Assembly: GCF_004570875.1 (NCBI RefSeq)
Contig: NZ_SPQK01000005.1
Location: 1-64,000 of the forward strand
DNA: 64,000 nt
Source of the DNA: Blastococcus sp. CT_GayMR16
GTDB taxonomy: Bacteria > Actinomycetota > Actinomycetes > Mycobacteriales > Geodermatophilaceae
Direction: 5' to 3'
Both the position numbers and the translations under genes were made by a program. This document shows, in pieces, positions 55,765 to 64,000 of this stretch (position 1 is its first letter; each line of letters opens with the position of its first letter). The notes below the pieces were generated by a model, which was given only the letters and a program-made list of their open reading frames with translations, made no database searches and was not told where the DNA came from.

Positions 55765-58466
55765 CGCGAGCTCGAGCCGACCAGGCCCGGCCACAGGGAG
55801 CCCTCGGTCTCGGCGAACATCGCGGTGAAGCCGGCGAGCGACAGCGGGCGGGAGATCAGGAAGCCCTGGGCGAAGCCGCAGCCGAAGCCGCACAGGGCGG
55901 CCAGCTGCGCCGGCGTCTCCACGCCGTCGGCCACCACGTCCACCCCGAGGGCACGGCCGATGCCGACGATCGACTCGCACAGCGCACGGCTCTGCGGGTC
56001 GCGGTCGATCCGGCTGATCAGCGAACGGTCCAGCCGGAGGACGTCGATCGGCAGCCGGGTGAGGTGGGCCAGCGCGGACGAGCCGCTCCCGAAGCCGTCG
56101 AGCGCCACGTGCACGCCCATCAGGCGCAGACTCGCGACATCGAGCCCGGTCCGCTCGTCGTCCGACGTCACGGCGGGCGCGTTGATCTGCAGGACCAGCC
56201 GTTCCGGCGCGAGGCCGGACCGGCGCAGCGCCTGGTCGACGTCGGTCACGACGGCGCCGGTGGCCAGGTAGCCGAAGGGGATCTTGACGCCGATGCGCAG
56301 CGGGTCCTCGCGCTCGGGCAGCCCGGCGGCGGCGCGGGCGGACTCCTCGACCGCCCACCGCATCAGCTCACCGATCAGGCCGGCGCGCTCGGCCAGCGCG
56401 AGGAACTCCGCCGACGGCACCTCCCCGAGCTCGGGGTGCATCCAGCGCAGCTGCGCCTCCATGCCGGTGATCCGCTGCTGCTCGAGCGACACGATGGGCT
56501 GGAAGAGCAGGAACAGCTCGTCGCGGGACTGCGCACCCTGCAGGTCGCGCCGGAGACGGTCCCGCCGGACGGCCGCGTCCCCGAGGGCTGCGGAGTAGCG
56601 ACGCGCCGACCCGGCGCCGGCCTCGTGCGCCGCGCGTACCGCGAGGTCGCCGCGGGCGAGCAGTCCCTCGACGCCGAGCCCCTCCTCGAGCGGGACGACT
56701 CCGACACCGGCGGTGAGGTCGATGATCCCGGCGGTGGTGAGGATCGGCTGCTCGACGACGGAGAGGCAGCGCGCCGCCAGGCGATCGGCGTCGGCGTCGG
56801 TTCCCTCGGTGAGGACGGCGAACGCACCGCCGCCCATGCGTGCCACGGTGTCCTCGCCGCGCACGGTGGCCCGCAGCCGCCGGCCGACCTCGGCCACGAC
56901 CGTGGAGACGATCTCGCGGCCGGCGTTCTCGCGGGCGGCCGCGAGGCCGTCCAGCTCGATCACCAGCAGTGTCATCGACGGGTCCGCGGCGTCGGCCAGC
57001 GTCTGGCGCACGAGGCCGAGGAAGCCGGCCCGGTTGGGCAGGCCCGTCATCGGGTCGGTGAAAGCGACGCTCTGCAGCGCCTGCTCGCGGGCATGGCGGT
57101 CGGTCATGTCGCGGCAGTGCAGGACGACCCCGGCGACGTCGGCGTCCCCGCGGAGATCGGAGACCCCGGCCTCGAGGTAGCGCCACTCCCCCGACGCGTC
57201 GGCCAGGCGCAGAGTGAGCAGGCCCGCGTCGGCCGGCACCGGGGCGGACTCCGCGCCCGACGTCGGCAGGACGGCGGCCAGCGCGGCGATGTCGTCGGGG
57301 TGCACCGCCGCGAGGAGCGGCCGGCCGAGGAGCGCGTCGGCCTCGGGGCCGAGCGAACGCTGCAGGGCCGGTGAGGACCACGTGATGCACAGGTCGTCGT
57401 CGAGGATCACGACGGCGTCGCCGGCGGTCTGGACGAGGGAGCGGAAGTGCGCCTCGCTGCGCCGCAGCCGCGCGCCCATCTGCTGCTCCTCGCGGGCGGT
57501 CAGCCAGCGGTGCACGGCGGCGAGGGTCACGCAGGCGACGAGGCCGACGATGGTGCCCGGGCTCGGCCGGACCCCGGTCAGGGCCACCGAGCCACACGTG
57601 ACGACGGCGACCAGCAGGGCCACGTGCGGGAGCAGCTGGCCGACGTCGGCCAGCGAGCGGGCGGGCCGATCGGTCTGCGGAGCGGACGGCTGCCCGTCCA
57701 GGAGGGCGGCCCAGCCCAGCAGGAACAGGCCGGCACAGATCAGGAACCGGGCGGCATCGAGCGGGACCGCTGCGCCCGAGAGCATCGCCGATGTGCCGAG
57801 TCCACGGCCCATCGTGAGGAAGGCGGCGGCGGTCAGCAGCACGAGCGCCATCGGACGGCGCCCGGTCTCGATGACGCCCAGGACGGTCAGGGCAGCGGCC
57901 ATCGTGGCCGACGTCGCCAGCACGGCGGCGGCGAGGATCAGCTTCTCGTCGAGCTCGAGCCCGGTCCAGCGGCCCGCAGGCCCCACGACGAGCAGCTGCA
58001 TGACGACCAGGCAGGCGCCGAGGAACAGCGCGACCTCGGCGGCGAGCCTCGGGCCGGTCCGCAGCCGGGCCCGATCGACCATGGCCAGCAGCGCCAGGAT
58101 CGAGATCAGGTAGCCCGGGACGGTGGGGATCCACCGCAGGACGGCGAGCTGCACGGGTTCGTGCGTCCCGACGATCGCCGCGCTGATCGCGCCGGCGACC
58201 GGGAAGAGCGGGGCGATGGCCATCAGGCGCCAGGCCCGCGGCCTCGTCGTCCGCCCGGCGTAGGCCAGGATCAGGACGGCGACGAGGAGTCCGCCGGTGG
58301 AGACGGCGAGATCGCCGAGAACGCGCAGGGCAGGGTTGCTGGCTGCGACGGCACAGGCGACGAGCACCGGCACGGCGCAGACGAGCAGCCACCATCGACG
58401 CGGGTCCACACCCGTTGTCTCGGCACGATCACCCAGCGTGACAAGCCGGGCCGGTACCTCCGTCAC
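55761..58466 (-). CDS. Membrane GGDEF-EAL protein with degenerate motifs
   Basis: 901-aa paralogue with the same layout: about eight hydrophobic helices, PAS (AVVILDDDLCITWSS), GGDEF-like and EAL-like domains. The GGDEF signature is replaced by MGGGAFAVL; in the EAL domain EAQLRW stands for EALVRW, INAPAV for ITESVM, and ALDGFGSGSS for VDDFGRGYS, so metal-binding acids are lost. It is probably catalytically inactive and may bind cyclic-di-GMP or control its coupled neighbour. Confidence 0.87.
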   Translation of the reverse strand: MTEVPARLVTLGDRAETTGVDPRRWWLLVCAVPVLVACAVAASNPALRVLGDLAVSTGGLLVAVLILAYAGRTTRPRAWRLMAIAPLFPVAGAISAAIVGTHEPVQLAVLRWIPTVPGYLISILALLAMVDRARLRTGPRLAAEVALFLGACLVVMQLLVVGPAGRWTGLELDEKLILAAAVLATSATMAAALTVLGVIETGRRPMALVLLTAAAFLTMGRGLGTSAMLSGAAVPLDAARFLICAGLFLLGWAALLDGQPSAPQTDRPARSLADVGQLLPHVALLVAVVTCGSVALTGVRPSPGTIVGLVACVTLAAVHRWLTAREEQQMGARLRRSEAHFRSLVQTAGDAVVILDDDLCITWSSPALQRSLGPEADALLGRPLLAAVHPDDIAALAAVLPTSGAESAPVPADAGLLTLRLADASGEWRYLEAGVSDLRGDADVAGVVLHCRDMTDRHAREQALQSVAFTDPMTGLPNRAGFLGLVRQTLADAADPSMTLLVIELDGLAAARENAGREIVSTVVAEVGRRLRATVRGEDTVARMGGGAFAVLTEGTDADADRLAARCLSVVEQPILTTAGIIDLTAGVGVVPLEEGLGVEGLLARGDLAVRAAHEAGAGSARRYSAALGDAAVRRDRLRRDLQGAQSRDELFLLFQPIVSLEQQRITGMEAQLRWMHPELGEVPSAEFLALAERAGLIGELMRWAVEESARAAAGLPEREDPLRIGVKIPFGYLATGAVVTDVDQALRRSGLAPERLVLQINAPAVTSDDERTGLDVASLRLMGVHVALDGFGSGSSALAHLTRLPIDVLRLDRSLISRIDRDPQSRALCESIVGIGRALGVDVVADGVETPAQLAALCGFGCGFAQGFLISRPLSLAGFTAMFAETEGSLWPGLVGSSSR

Positions 58467-58508
58467 CCGTTCGGGGGAGTGCCCCCGATCGGGCTCAGCG
58501 GCTGGTGC

Positions 58509-60233
58509 TCAGCCGCAGACGGCTCCCTGGGAGGCGGACCCGACCAGCTTCGCGTACTTCGCGAGCACACCGCGGGTGTAGCGGGGCGGGGGCGGGGCCC
58601 AGCCCTCCCTGCGACGGGCCAGCTCGGCGTCGTCCACCTGCAGGTCGAGCGTGCGGGCCACGAGGTCCAGGCGGATCCGGTCCCCGTCGCGGACGAAGGC
58701 GATCGGCCCGCCGTCGGTCGCCTCGGGGGCGACATGGCCGATGCACAGGCCCGTCGTCCCGCCGGAGAATCGGCCGTCGGTCAGCAGCAGGACGTCCTTG
58801 CCGAGGCCGGCGCCCTTGATCGCGCCGGTGACGGCCAGCATCTCCCGCATGCCGGGGCCACCGCGTGGGCCCTCGTACCGGATCACCACGACGTCACCGG
58901 GCTTCAGGGTGCCCTCGGTGACGGCGTCCATCGCGCCCTGCTCGCCGTCGAAGACGCGAGCGGTGCCCTCGAACGCCTCGGAGTCGAATCCGGCCGACTT
59001 GACGACCGCACCCTCGGGGGCCAGCGAGCCGCGCAGCACGACCAGCCCCCCGGTCGCGTGGATCGGGTTGTTCATCGCGTGGATGATCGCGCCGTCGGGG
59101 TCCGGCGGAGCGATCTCGGCCAGGTTCTCGGCCATCGTCTTCCCCGTGACGGTCAGCGTGTCGCCGTGCAGCAGACCAGCGTCGAGCAGCGCCCGCAGGA
59201 CGACCGGCACCCCGCCGATGCGGTCCACGTCGGTCATCACGAACCGGCCGAACGGCTTCACGTCGGCCAGCAGCGGGGTCCGGTCGCCGATCCGGTTGAA
59301 GTCCTCGAGTGCGAGGTCGACCTCCGCCTCGTGGGCGATCGCCATCAGGTGCAGCACCGCGTTGGTCGAGCCACCGAGCGCCATGACGATGGTGATGGCG
59401 TTCTCGAATGCCTCCTTGGTCATGATCTGCCGCGCGGTGATGCCCTTGTGCAGCAGGTTGACCACGGCCTCGCCCGAGGCGACGGCGAAGGCGTCGCGGC
59501 GGCTGTCGGGAGCCGGCGGCGCGGCACTGCCGGGGAGCGCCATGCCCAGGGCCTCGGCGACGCTGGCCATCGTGTTCGCGGTGTACATGCCGCCGCAGGA
59601 CCCCTGGCCGGGGCAGGCTGCCTTCTCGATGGCCGTGAGCTCGTCGCGCGTGATCAGGCCGCGGGCGCAGGCCCCGACGGCCTCGAAGACGTCGATGATC
59701 GTCAGGTCACGATCGCCGAGCTTGCCGGGCATCGTCGACCCGGAGTAGAGGAAGACGCTGGCGAGGTCGAGGCGCGCGGCGGCCATCAGCATCCCGGGCA
59801 GCGACTTGTCGCAGCCGGCCAGCAGCACCGAGCCGTCGAGCCGCTCGGCGAACATGACCGTCTCCACCGAGTCCGCGATGACCTCGCGGCTCACCAGGGA
59901 GGCACGCATGCCCTCGTGGCCCATCGAGATGCCGTCGGAGACCGAGATCGTGCCGAACTCCAGCGGGTAGCCGCCGGCGGCGAACACGCCCTCCTTGGCC
60001 CGCTTGGCCAGCCGGTCCAGGGACAGGTTGCAGGGCGTGATCTCGTTCCAGGACGACGCGACGCCGATCTGCGGCTTGGCGAAGTCGTCGTCGCCCATGC
60101 CGACGGCGCGGAGCATGGCGCGGGCCGGCGCCTTCGTGTCGCCGTCGGTCACCTCCCAGCTGCGCGGCTTGAGCGGGCTGTGGGTCTGGCTGCCGGCGTG
60201 GTCACCAGCGGGGCGGTCCTCGACGGTCGTCAC
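58509..60233 (-). CDS. ilvD: Dihydroxy-acid dehydratase
   Basis: 574-aa Fe-S dehydratase, third common step of valine and isoleucine synthesis. Cluster cysteines: [21 protein letters not shown], and [16 protein letters not shown]. The C-terminal [19 protein letters not shown] is typical. I chose GTG 60233; an in-frame upstream GTG would add a Val/Leu-rich 23-residue tail. It is divergent from an MmyB-like regulator. Confidence 0.95.
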   Translation of the reverse strand: MTTVEDRPAGDHAGSQTHSPLKPRSWEVTDGDTKAPARAMLRAVGMGDDDFAKPQIGVASSWNEITPCNLSLDRLAKRAKEGVFAAGGYPLEFGTISVSDGISMGHEGMRASLVSREVIADSVETVMFAERLDGSVLLAGCDKSLPGMLMAAARLDLASVFLYSGSTMPGKLGDRDLTIIDVFEAVGACARGLITRDELTAIEKAACPGQGSCGGMYTANTMASVAEALGMALPGSAAPPAPDSRRDAFAVASGEAVVNLLHKGITARQIMTKEAFENAITIVMALGGSTNAVLHLMAIAHEAEVDLALEDFNRIGDRTPLLADVKPFGRFVMTDVDRIGGVPVVLRALLDAGLLHGDTLTVTGKTMAENLAEIAPPDPDGAIIHAMNNPIHATGGLVVLRGSLAPEGAVVKSAGFDSEAFEGTARVFDGEQGAMDAVTEGTLKPGDVVVIRYEGPRGGPGMREMLAVTGAIKGAGLGKDVLLLTDGRFSGGTTGLCIGHVAPEATDGGPIAFVRDGDRIRLDLVARTLDLQVDDAELARRREGWAPPPPRYTRGVLAKYAKLVGSASQGAVCG

Positions 60234-60284
60234 GAGGATGGATGCTAGGCCGGTGCCCGGCGGGGACAAGGAGAGCGGTGATAC

Positions 60285-60292
60285 TGGTACCA
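60285..60292. promoter_or_regulatory. Palindrome in the ilvD / regulator divergent promoter
   Basis: TGGTACCA lies between ilvD (-) and the MmyB-like gene (+). A GATACT just beside it could be a plus-strand -10 box, and its reverse strand could serve ilvD. A site for autoregulation is plausible but short palindromes arise by chance. Confidence 0.35.
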
Positions 60293-60319
60293 ACACCACC
60301 ACCGACCTCCGGAGCGCTC

Positions 60320-61141
60320 GTGCCGTCCCCTGCCCGCCGTGAGCTGGCCGAGTTCCTCGTGTCGCGCCGCCGTCAGGTCGATCCCCGCGAGTCCGGCCTC
60401 CCGGCCGGCGGGGCCCGCCGCACTCCCGGCCTGCGCCGCGAGGAGGTCGCGCTCCTGTCCGGGGTGAGTCACACCTGGTACACGTGGCTGGAGCAGGGCC
60501 GCGACATCCGGCCGTCGCGGCAGGTGATCGACGCCCTCGCGCGAACGCTGCGGATGTCCCCCGCCGAGCACGAGTACGTCCGCCGCCTGGCCGGCCACGG
60601 GGGGTCGGTCCCGGCGAGTGCGCCGGAGGGCATGCCCGCCCACGTCCAGCGGCTGGTGGACGCCCTCGGCTCCTCCCCGGCCTACGTGATCACCTCGAGC
60701 TGGTCGATCCTCGGCTGGAACCGGGCCTACGAGCGGTTCTACCCGGGCGTGGCAACGGTGCCGCCCGCCGACCGGAACCTGCTGTGGCTGGTCTTCACCG
60801 ACCCCGGCGTGCGGACCCTGCTGGGCGACTGGACGACCGACAGCCGTCGCTTCCTGACCCAGTTCCGCGCCGAGGTCGGACCACGTCTGGCCGACCGCGA
60901 GGTGGTGGACCTCGTCGCCCGGCTGGAGGCAGCCAGCCCGCACTTCCGCTCCGGTTGGGCCAGCCACGACGTCGACCGGTTCAGCTCGGGCGAACGACGC
61001 TTCGAGCACCCGGAGGTCGGCACGCTGCTCCTCGAGCACCATCAGCTGACCCCCGCCGACGCGCCCGGCCTGCAGCTCGTCGTCTACACGGCCGCCGAGG
61101 ACAGCGACGCCGCCGCCAAGCTCAGTCGCTTGACGGCGTGA
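60320..61141 (+). CDS. XRE/MmyB-like transcriptional regulator
   Basis: 273-aa regulator: an N-terminal helix-turn-helix ([24 protein letters not shown], split near residues 33-56) and a C-terminal MmyB-type ligand-binding domain ([36 protein letters not shown]). Such proteins are common in actinobacteria, often divergent from an oxidoreductase gene; here the neighbour is ilvD. The ligand is unknown (fatty-acid-like ligands are reported for MmyB). Start GTG 60320. Confidence 0.87.
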   Translation: MPSPARRELAEFLVSRRRQVDPRESGLPAGGARRTPGLRREEVALLSGVSHTWYTWLEQGRDIRPSRQVIDALARTLRMSPAEHEYVRRLAGHGGSVPASAPEGMPAHVQRLVDALGSSPAYVITSSWSILGWNRAYERFYPGVATVPPADRNLLWLVFTDPGVRTLLGDWTTDSRRFLTQFRAEVGPRLADREVVDLVARLEAASPHFRSGWASHDVDRFSSGERRFEHPEVGTLLLEHHQLTPADAPGLQLVVYTAAEDSDAAAKLSRLTA

Positions 61142-61196
61142 GCCGGGGCGCGCCGCCCGGCTGACCGCGCTCTCGCGGGTGGGAGGATGGGCGGTC

Positions 61197-61574
61197 GTGG
61201 ACGCCCCTGCCCGCCTGCGGATGAACCGGACCGCGCTGTTCCCGGTCGGTCTCCTGGCCCTCTGCACGGTGCCCCTGGCCTTCGCCGCGCCCTGGACGCC
61301 GATCCTGCTGCTCATCCCCCTGGCGGTCGCCGTCTGGGTGCTGCGCGTCGGCGTGGACATCTCCGACGACGGGCTGACCGTGCGGTCCCTGGTCGGCGAG
61401 CGTCGGGTGCCGTGGGGTGAGGTCGCCGGCATCCGGGTGGCGCCGCGCGGCGAGCTGTGGCTGGTCACCACCGGCGGCACCGAGGTGCGCATGCCGGTCG
61501 TGCGCGCCCGCGACCTGCCCCGCCTGGCCGCTGTCTCCGGCGGCCGGATCGACGTTCCGCAGCCGCCAGCCTGA
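61197..61574 (+). CDS. PH-domain membrane protein (Cfp6-like)
   Basis: 125-aa protein with two hydrophobic helices (FPVGLLALCTVPLAFAAPW, ILLLIPLAVAVWVLRVGV) and a small bacterial PH-like domain (ISDDGLTVRSLVGERRVPW, LVTTGGTEVRMPVVRARDLP). It matches mycobacterial Cfp6 (Rv3004), which also lies near ilvB. Role unknown. GTG 61197 chosen over 61179. It ends three bases from the convergent dehydrogenase. Confidence 0.82.
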   Translation: MDAPARLRMNRTALFPVGLLALCTVPLAFAAPWTPILLLIPLAVAVWVLRVGVDISDDGLTVRSLVGERRVPWGEVAGIRVAPRGELWLVTTGGTEVRMPVVRARDLPRLAAVSGGRIDVPQPPA

Positions 61575-61577
61575 GCC

Positions 61578-62525
61578 TCAGTAGCGGTCGACCACGTTCA
61601 CCAGCGGCTCCCCGGCCAGCACCCGGGTCAGCTGGTCGGTCACCGCGGCCGCGGCCCGCGCGTTGGTGTCCGGCACCGCTCCCGCGACGTGCGGCGTCAG
61701 CAGCAGGCCCGGAGCCGACCACAGCGGATGACCCTCGGGCAGCGGTTCGGGGTCGGTGACGTCGAGGGCCGCGCGCAGCCGGCCCGACGTCAGCTCGGCG
61801 AGGAGGGCGTCGGTGTCGACGACGACGCCCCGCGCGGCGTTGACCAGCAGCGCGCCATCGGGCATCGCGGCGAGGAAGGCGGCGTCGACCAGGCCGGTGG
61901 TCTCCGGTGTCACGGGAACGATGACGATCACCACGTCGGCATGCGGCAGCAGCCGGGGCAGCTCGACGGTGCCGCGCACGCCCTCGCGCGCGGTCCGGCC
62001 GACGTAGGTCAGCTCGACGTCGAAGCCGGCCAGCATCCGGCCGATCGCCGTCCCGATGTCACCGGCGCCGACGACGAGGACGCGGGCGCCGACCAGCGAG
62101 CGGTGCGTCGAGGACGACCACCGCCCGGCCTCCTGCTCGCGGACGAAGAAGGGGATGCCGCGCTGGGCGGCGAGGATCGCCGCCACCGCCCACTCCGCGG
62201 TCGACGGCGTGTGCGCACCGCGGGCGTTGGCCAGCACGACGCCGTCGGGCAGCCGGCCGACGAACGTCTCCGCGCCCGCGCTCAGCAGCTGGACCAGCTG
62301 CAACCGCGGCAGCCCCTCCAGGAAACCGTTGCCCGGGATCTCCGCCCCGCCCCCGCGGGGCACCCACACCTGCGCAGCGGCTGCCTCCCCGGTCGGGGCG
62401 CCGTCGGCGGGGTCGATGCGGTGGGCGCGGACCCGGGGCGAGAGGCCCTCCACCGCGGCCGCGAGGGCGCGGGAGGGCACGAGCACGTGGAGGAGTTCGT
62501 CGGGAGCGAGGTTCAGGCGTGGCAC
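61578..62525 (-). CDS. D-isomer 2-hydroxyacid dehydrogenase
   Basis: 315-aa NAD-dependent dehydrogenase. NAD loop VVGAGDIGTAIGRMLAGFD, Arg region NAARGVVVDTDALL, Glu in VTDPEPLPEGHPLW and His in LLTPHVAGAVPDT complete the catalytic set. The substrate is unclear (phosphoglycerate, glyoxylate or hydroxypyruvate types are possible). GTG 62525 is preferred; an upstream ATG would overlap the divergent lipoprotein region. Confidence 0.88.
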   Translation of the reverse strand: MPRLNLAPDELLHVLVPSRALAAAVEGLSPRVRAHRIDPADGAPTGEAAAAQVWVPRGGGAEIPGNGFLEGLPRLQLVQLLSAGAETFVGRLPDGVVLANARGAHTPSTAEWAVAAILAAQRGIPFFVREQEAGRWSSSTHRSLVGARVLVVGAGDIGTAIGRMLAGFDVELTYVGRTAREGVRGTVELPRLLPHADVVIVIVPVTPETTGLVDAAFLAAMPDGALLVNAARGVVVDTDALLAELTSGRLRAALDVTDPEPLPEGHPLWSAPGLLLTPHVAGAVPDTNARAAAAVTDQLTRVLAGEPLVNVVDRY

Positions 62526-62575
62526 GGAGGGCGACTCTAGGCGGACCTCCGGCGAGCGCACGTACTGTCGTCGGG

Positions 62576-63709
62576 GTGCGGAGAGCGGCGGCGCGAGTGT
62601 TCGGGGTCCTCCTCGCGGGCGCGCTGCTCAGCGGCTGCGGCGACGACGGGTACCACCCGGTCGGCCCGTTCCGCCCGCTCCCCGAGGGCGCGCCGCCCGA
62701 GGTGGGGCCACCGACGTCCCAGGCCCCGATCCCGGGAGACCCCGCCCAGCCGGAATCGGGTGGCGACGGCGGCGATCCCAGCGTCGTCGCCTCCGGGCTG
62801 AACGTGCCGACCGGGCTGGTGGTCCTGTCCGACGGCAGCGCGATCGTCGGCGAGCGGGAGACCGGCCGCCTCCTGCACGTCTTTCCCGACCGGTCGCCCG
62901 CGAAGGAGCTCATGACGGTCCCCGGGGTCGACACCGCCGGTGACGGAGGACTGCTCGGGCTGGCCCTCTCCCCCACCTACCTCGAGGACGGGCTGCTCTA
63001 CGCCTACCTCTCCACCGCGACCGACAACCGGGTGGTCCGCTTCCCCCTGGGAGGCACCCCGAACCCGGTGCTCACCGGCATCCCGCGCGGGGAGACCGAC
63101 AACGGCGGCGCCCTGCTTTTCGGGCCCGACGGCGCCCTGTTCGTCGGCACGGGCGACACCGGGAACCCGGCCCTGGCCGCGGACCCGAACTCGCTGGCCG
63201 GGAAGGTCCTCCGCATCGACGTCTTCGGGCGGGCCCTCGGGGCCACCCCGGTGTACAGCCGCGGCCACCGCGACGTCACCGCGCTCTGCCACGACGGAGC
63301 CGACACCCTGTACGCCACGGACGCCACGCTGGACGGGCCGGACGAGCTGAACACGATCACCGACGGGGGCGACTACGCCGCCCCGCGGGGAACGGCGCCG
63401 GTGGCCGAGATCCGTGCCGACGAGGGGGGTCTCGGTGGCTGTGCGGCCGCGGGCGGCGGGGTGTTCCTCGGCGCCATGGACGGCCAGCGGGTGCACGCCC
63501 TCCTGGTCGACGACAGCGGGGCGGCGACCGGGGATCCCGAGGAGTTCCTCACCGGCGAGTACGGCCGGCTGCGCACCGTGGTGCTCGACCCGGAGGGCGC
63601 CCTCTGGATCACCACGTCCAACCGCGACGGCATCGGGACGCCGGGCGAGGACGACGACAAGGTGCTGCGCATCCAGCCGCCGAGCACCGCCGGCAACTCG
63701 CCGCTATGA
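62576..63709 (+). CDS. Sorbosone dehydrogenase-like lipoprotein (LppZ-like)
   Basis: 377-aa lipoprotein: signal MRRAAARVFGVLLAGALLSGCG with lipobox LSGC, a Pro/Gly-rich linker, then a beta-propeller of the glucose/sorbosone dehydrogenase type (VPTGLVVLSDGSAIVGERE, GLLGLALSPTY, YAYLSTATDNRVVRF, DNGGALLFGPDGALFVGTGD). It matches mycobacterial LppZ (Rv3006), upstream of gatB. PQQ dependence and substrate are unproven. Confidence 0.87.
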   Translation: MRRAAARVFGVLLAGALLSGCGDDGYHPVGPFRPLPEGAPPEVGPPTSQAPIPGDPAQPESGGDGGDPSVVASGLNVPTGLVVLSDGSAIVGERETGRLLHVFPDRSPAKELMTVPGVDTAGDGGLLGLALSPTYLEDGLLYAYLSTATDNRVVRFPLGGTPNPVLTGIPRGETDNGGALLFGPDGALFVGTGDTGNPALAADPNSLAGKVLRIDVFGRALGATPVYSRGHRDVTALCHDGADTLYATDATLDGPDELNTITDGGDYAAPRGTAPVAEIRADEGGLGGCAAAGGGVFLGAMDGQRVHALLVDDSGAATGDPEEFLTGEYGRLRTVVLDPEGALWITTSNRDGIGTPGEDDDKVLRIQPPSTAGNSPL

Positions 63710-63818
63710 CATTGCGGCCCTCCGGACCGCACCGCGGCCAGGAGCCGTCCCCCAAGTGAGCTGAGCCGATCCGTCGTCCCCGGCGGGAGCCTTCCGGGCC
63801 CCGCGCCGGGTACGACCA

Positions 63819-64000
63819 TCACCCTGCCGTCAACCTTGCTTCGAGCATGCGCTTGACGGTTGCGGCGTCGGCCTTGCCGCGGGTGGTCTTCATGACGGCG
63901 CCGACCAGCGCGCCGATGGCCTGCACCTTGCCGCCGCGCACCTTCTCGGCGACGTCCGGGTTGCCCTCGATCGCGGCGTCCACGGCGGCGACCAGCTCGT
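63819..64000 (-). CDS. gatB: Asp-tRNA(Asn)/Glu-tRNA(Gln) amidotransferase subunit B (3' end)
   Basis: C-terminal 59 residues, ending ...[25 protein letters not shown] and TGA; the gene continues past the right edge. The [20 protein letters not shown] and [16 protein letters not shown] segments are the GatB tRNA-binding YqeY-like tail. With a single GltX and a tRNA-Gln nearby, it fits the indirect Gln-tRNA route. The 109-base gap to the lipoprotein gene shows no gene. Confidence 0.92.
   Translation of the reverse strand, partial: ELVAAVDAAIEGNPDVAEKVRGGKVQAIGALVGAVMKTTRGKADAATVKRMLEARLTAG

Noticed and set aside
60234-60302. Val/Leu-rich leader peptide before ilvD
   Set aside because: The frame is continuous with ilvD with no stop, and no terminator hairpin or U-tract follows, so it is not an attenuator like those at cimA and ilvB.

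Overview
The window is a contiguous stretch of high-GC (roughly 72-74% by eye) actinobacterial chromosome. No phage, plasmid, CRISPR or insertion sequence is visible. The gene content and order follow the conserved block that runs from smc to gatB in Mycobacterium (there smc-acyP-fpg-rnc-DUF177-sepIVA, coaD-rsmD-recG-DAK2-rpmB, thiL, ddl, gpsA, cofC-ppk-mutT1, leuDC-iclR, gltX-FAH, leuB-serA, ilvCNB, cfp6, lppZ, gatB). A DUF222-HNH gene, L28/L32 zinc ribbons and the style of the accessory genes point to Geodermatophilaceae (Blastococcus, Modestobacter or Geodermatophilus). That family assignment is inference.

Region by region. 1-11188 (minus strand): chromosome segregation, DNA repair, RNA processing and division (smc, acyP, mutM, rnc, rpmF, DUF177, sepIVA-like, coaD, rsmD, recG, a FakA/DAK2 protein), many with 4-base overlaps. 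11361-16782: rpmB, a DUF222-HNH gene with a LexA-type box over its start codon, a kinase-GNAT-thiL run, an Lrp-type domain and a DUF3515 protein. 16787-23088: a lipoprotein, ddl, a Pcs-like phospholipid synthase, a PLP enzyme of sulfur amino acid metabolism, gpsA, plsC and cofC. 23128-30064: ppk1, a MutT1-type Nudix-phosphatase, leuCD with a divergent IclR regulator, and a molybdopterin oxidoreductase. 30274-31163: a divergent marR/VOC pair with two palindromic operators. 31359-36072: galT-galK-sodium symporter-small membrane protein, then Gln/Glu/Glu tRNAs. 36151-42578: CPBP protease, gltX, FAH hydrolase, a ThDP decarboxylase and a lone ABC binding lipoprotein. 42727-53000: branched-chain amino acid and serine genes (cimA, leuB, serA, ilvBNC), with two attenuator leaders and two tandem membrane proteins. 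52987-64000: two GGDEF-EAL proteins, ilvD, an MmyB-like regulator, a PH-domain protein, a hydroxyacid dehydrogenase, an LppZ-like lipoprotein and the 3' end of gatB.

Branched-chain amino acid synthesis dominates: leuCD, leuB, cimA, ilvBNC and ilvD are all here. Their control is layered: an IclR-type operator at leuCD, a leader peptide with three consecutive Ile codons before cimA, and a Val/Leu-rich leader peptide before ilvB, each leader followed by a stable hairpin and a U-tract terminator. The other notable find is a structured repeat of about 60 bp that starts at the stop codons of recG, leuB and ilvB; its outer stem changes sequence between copies while keeping base pairing.
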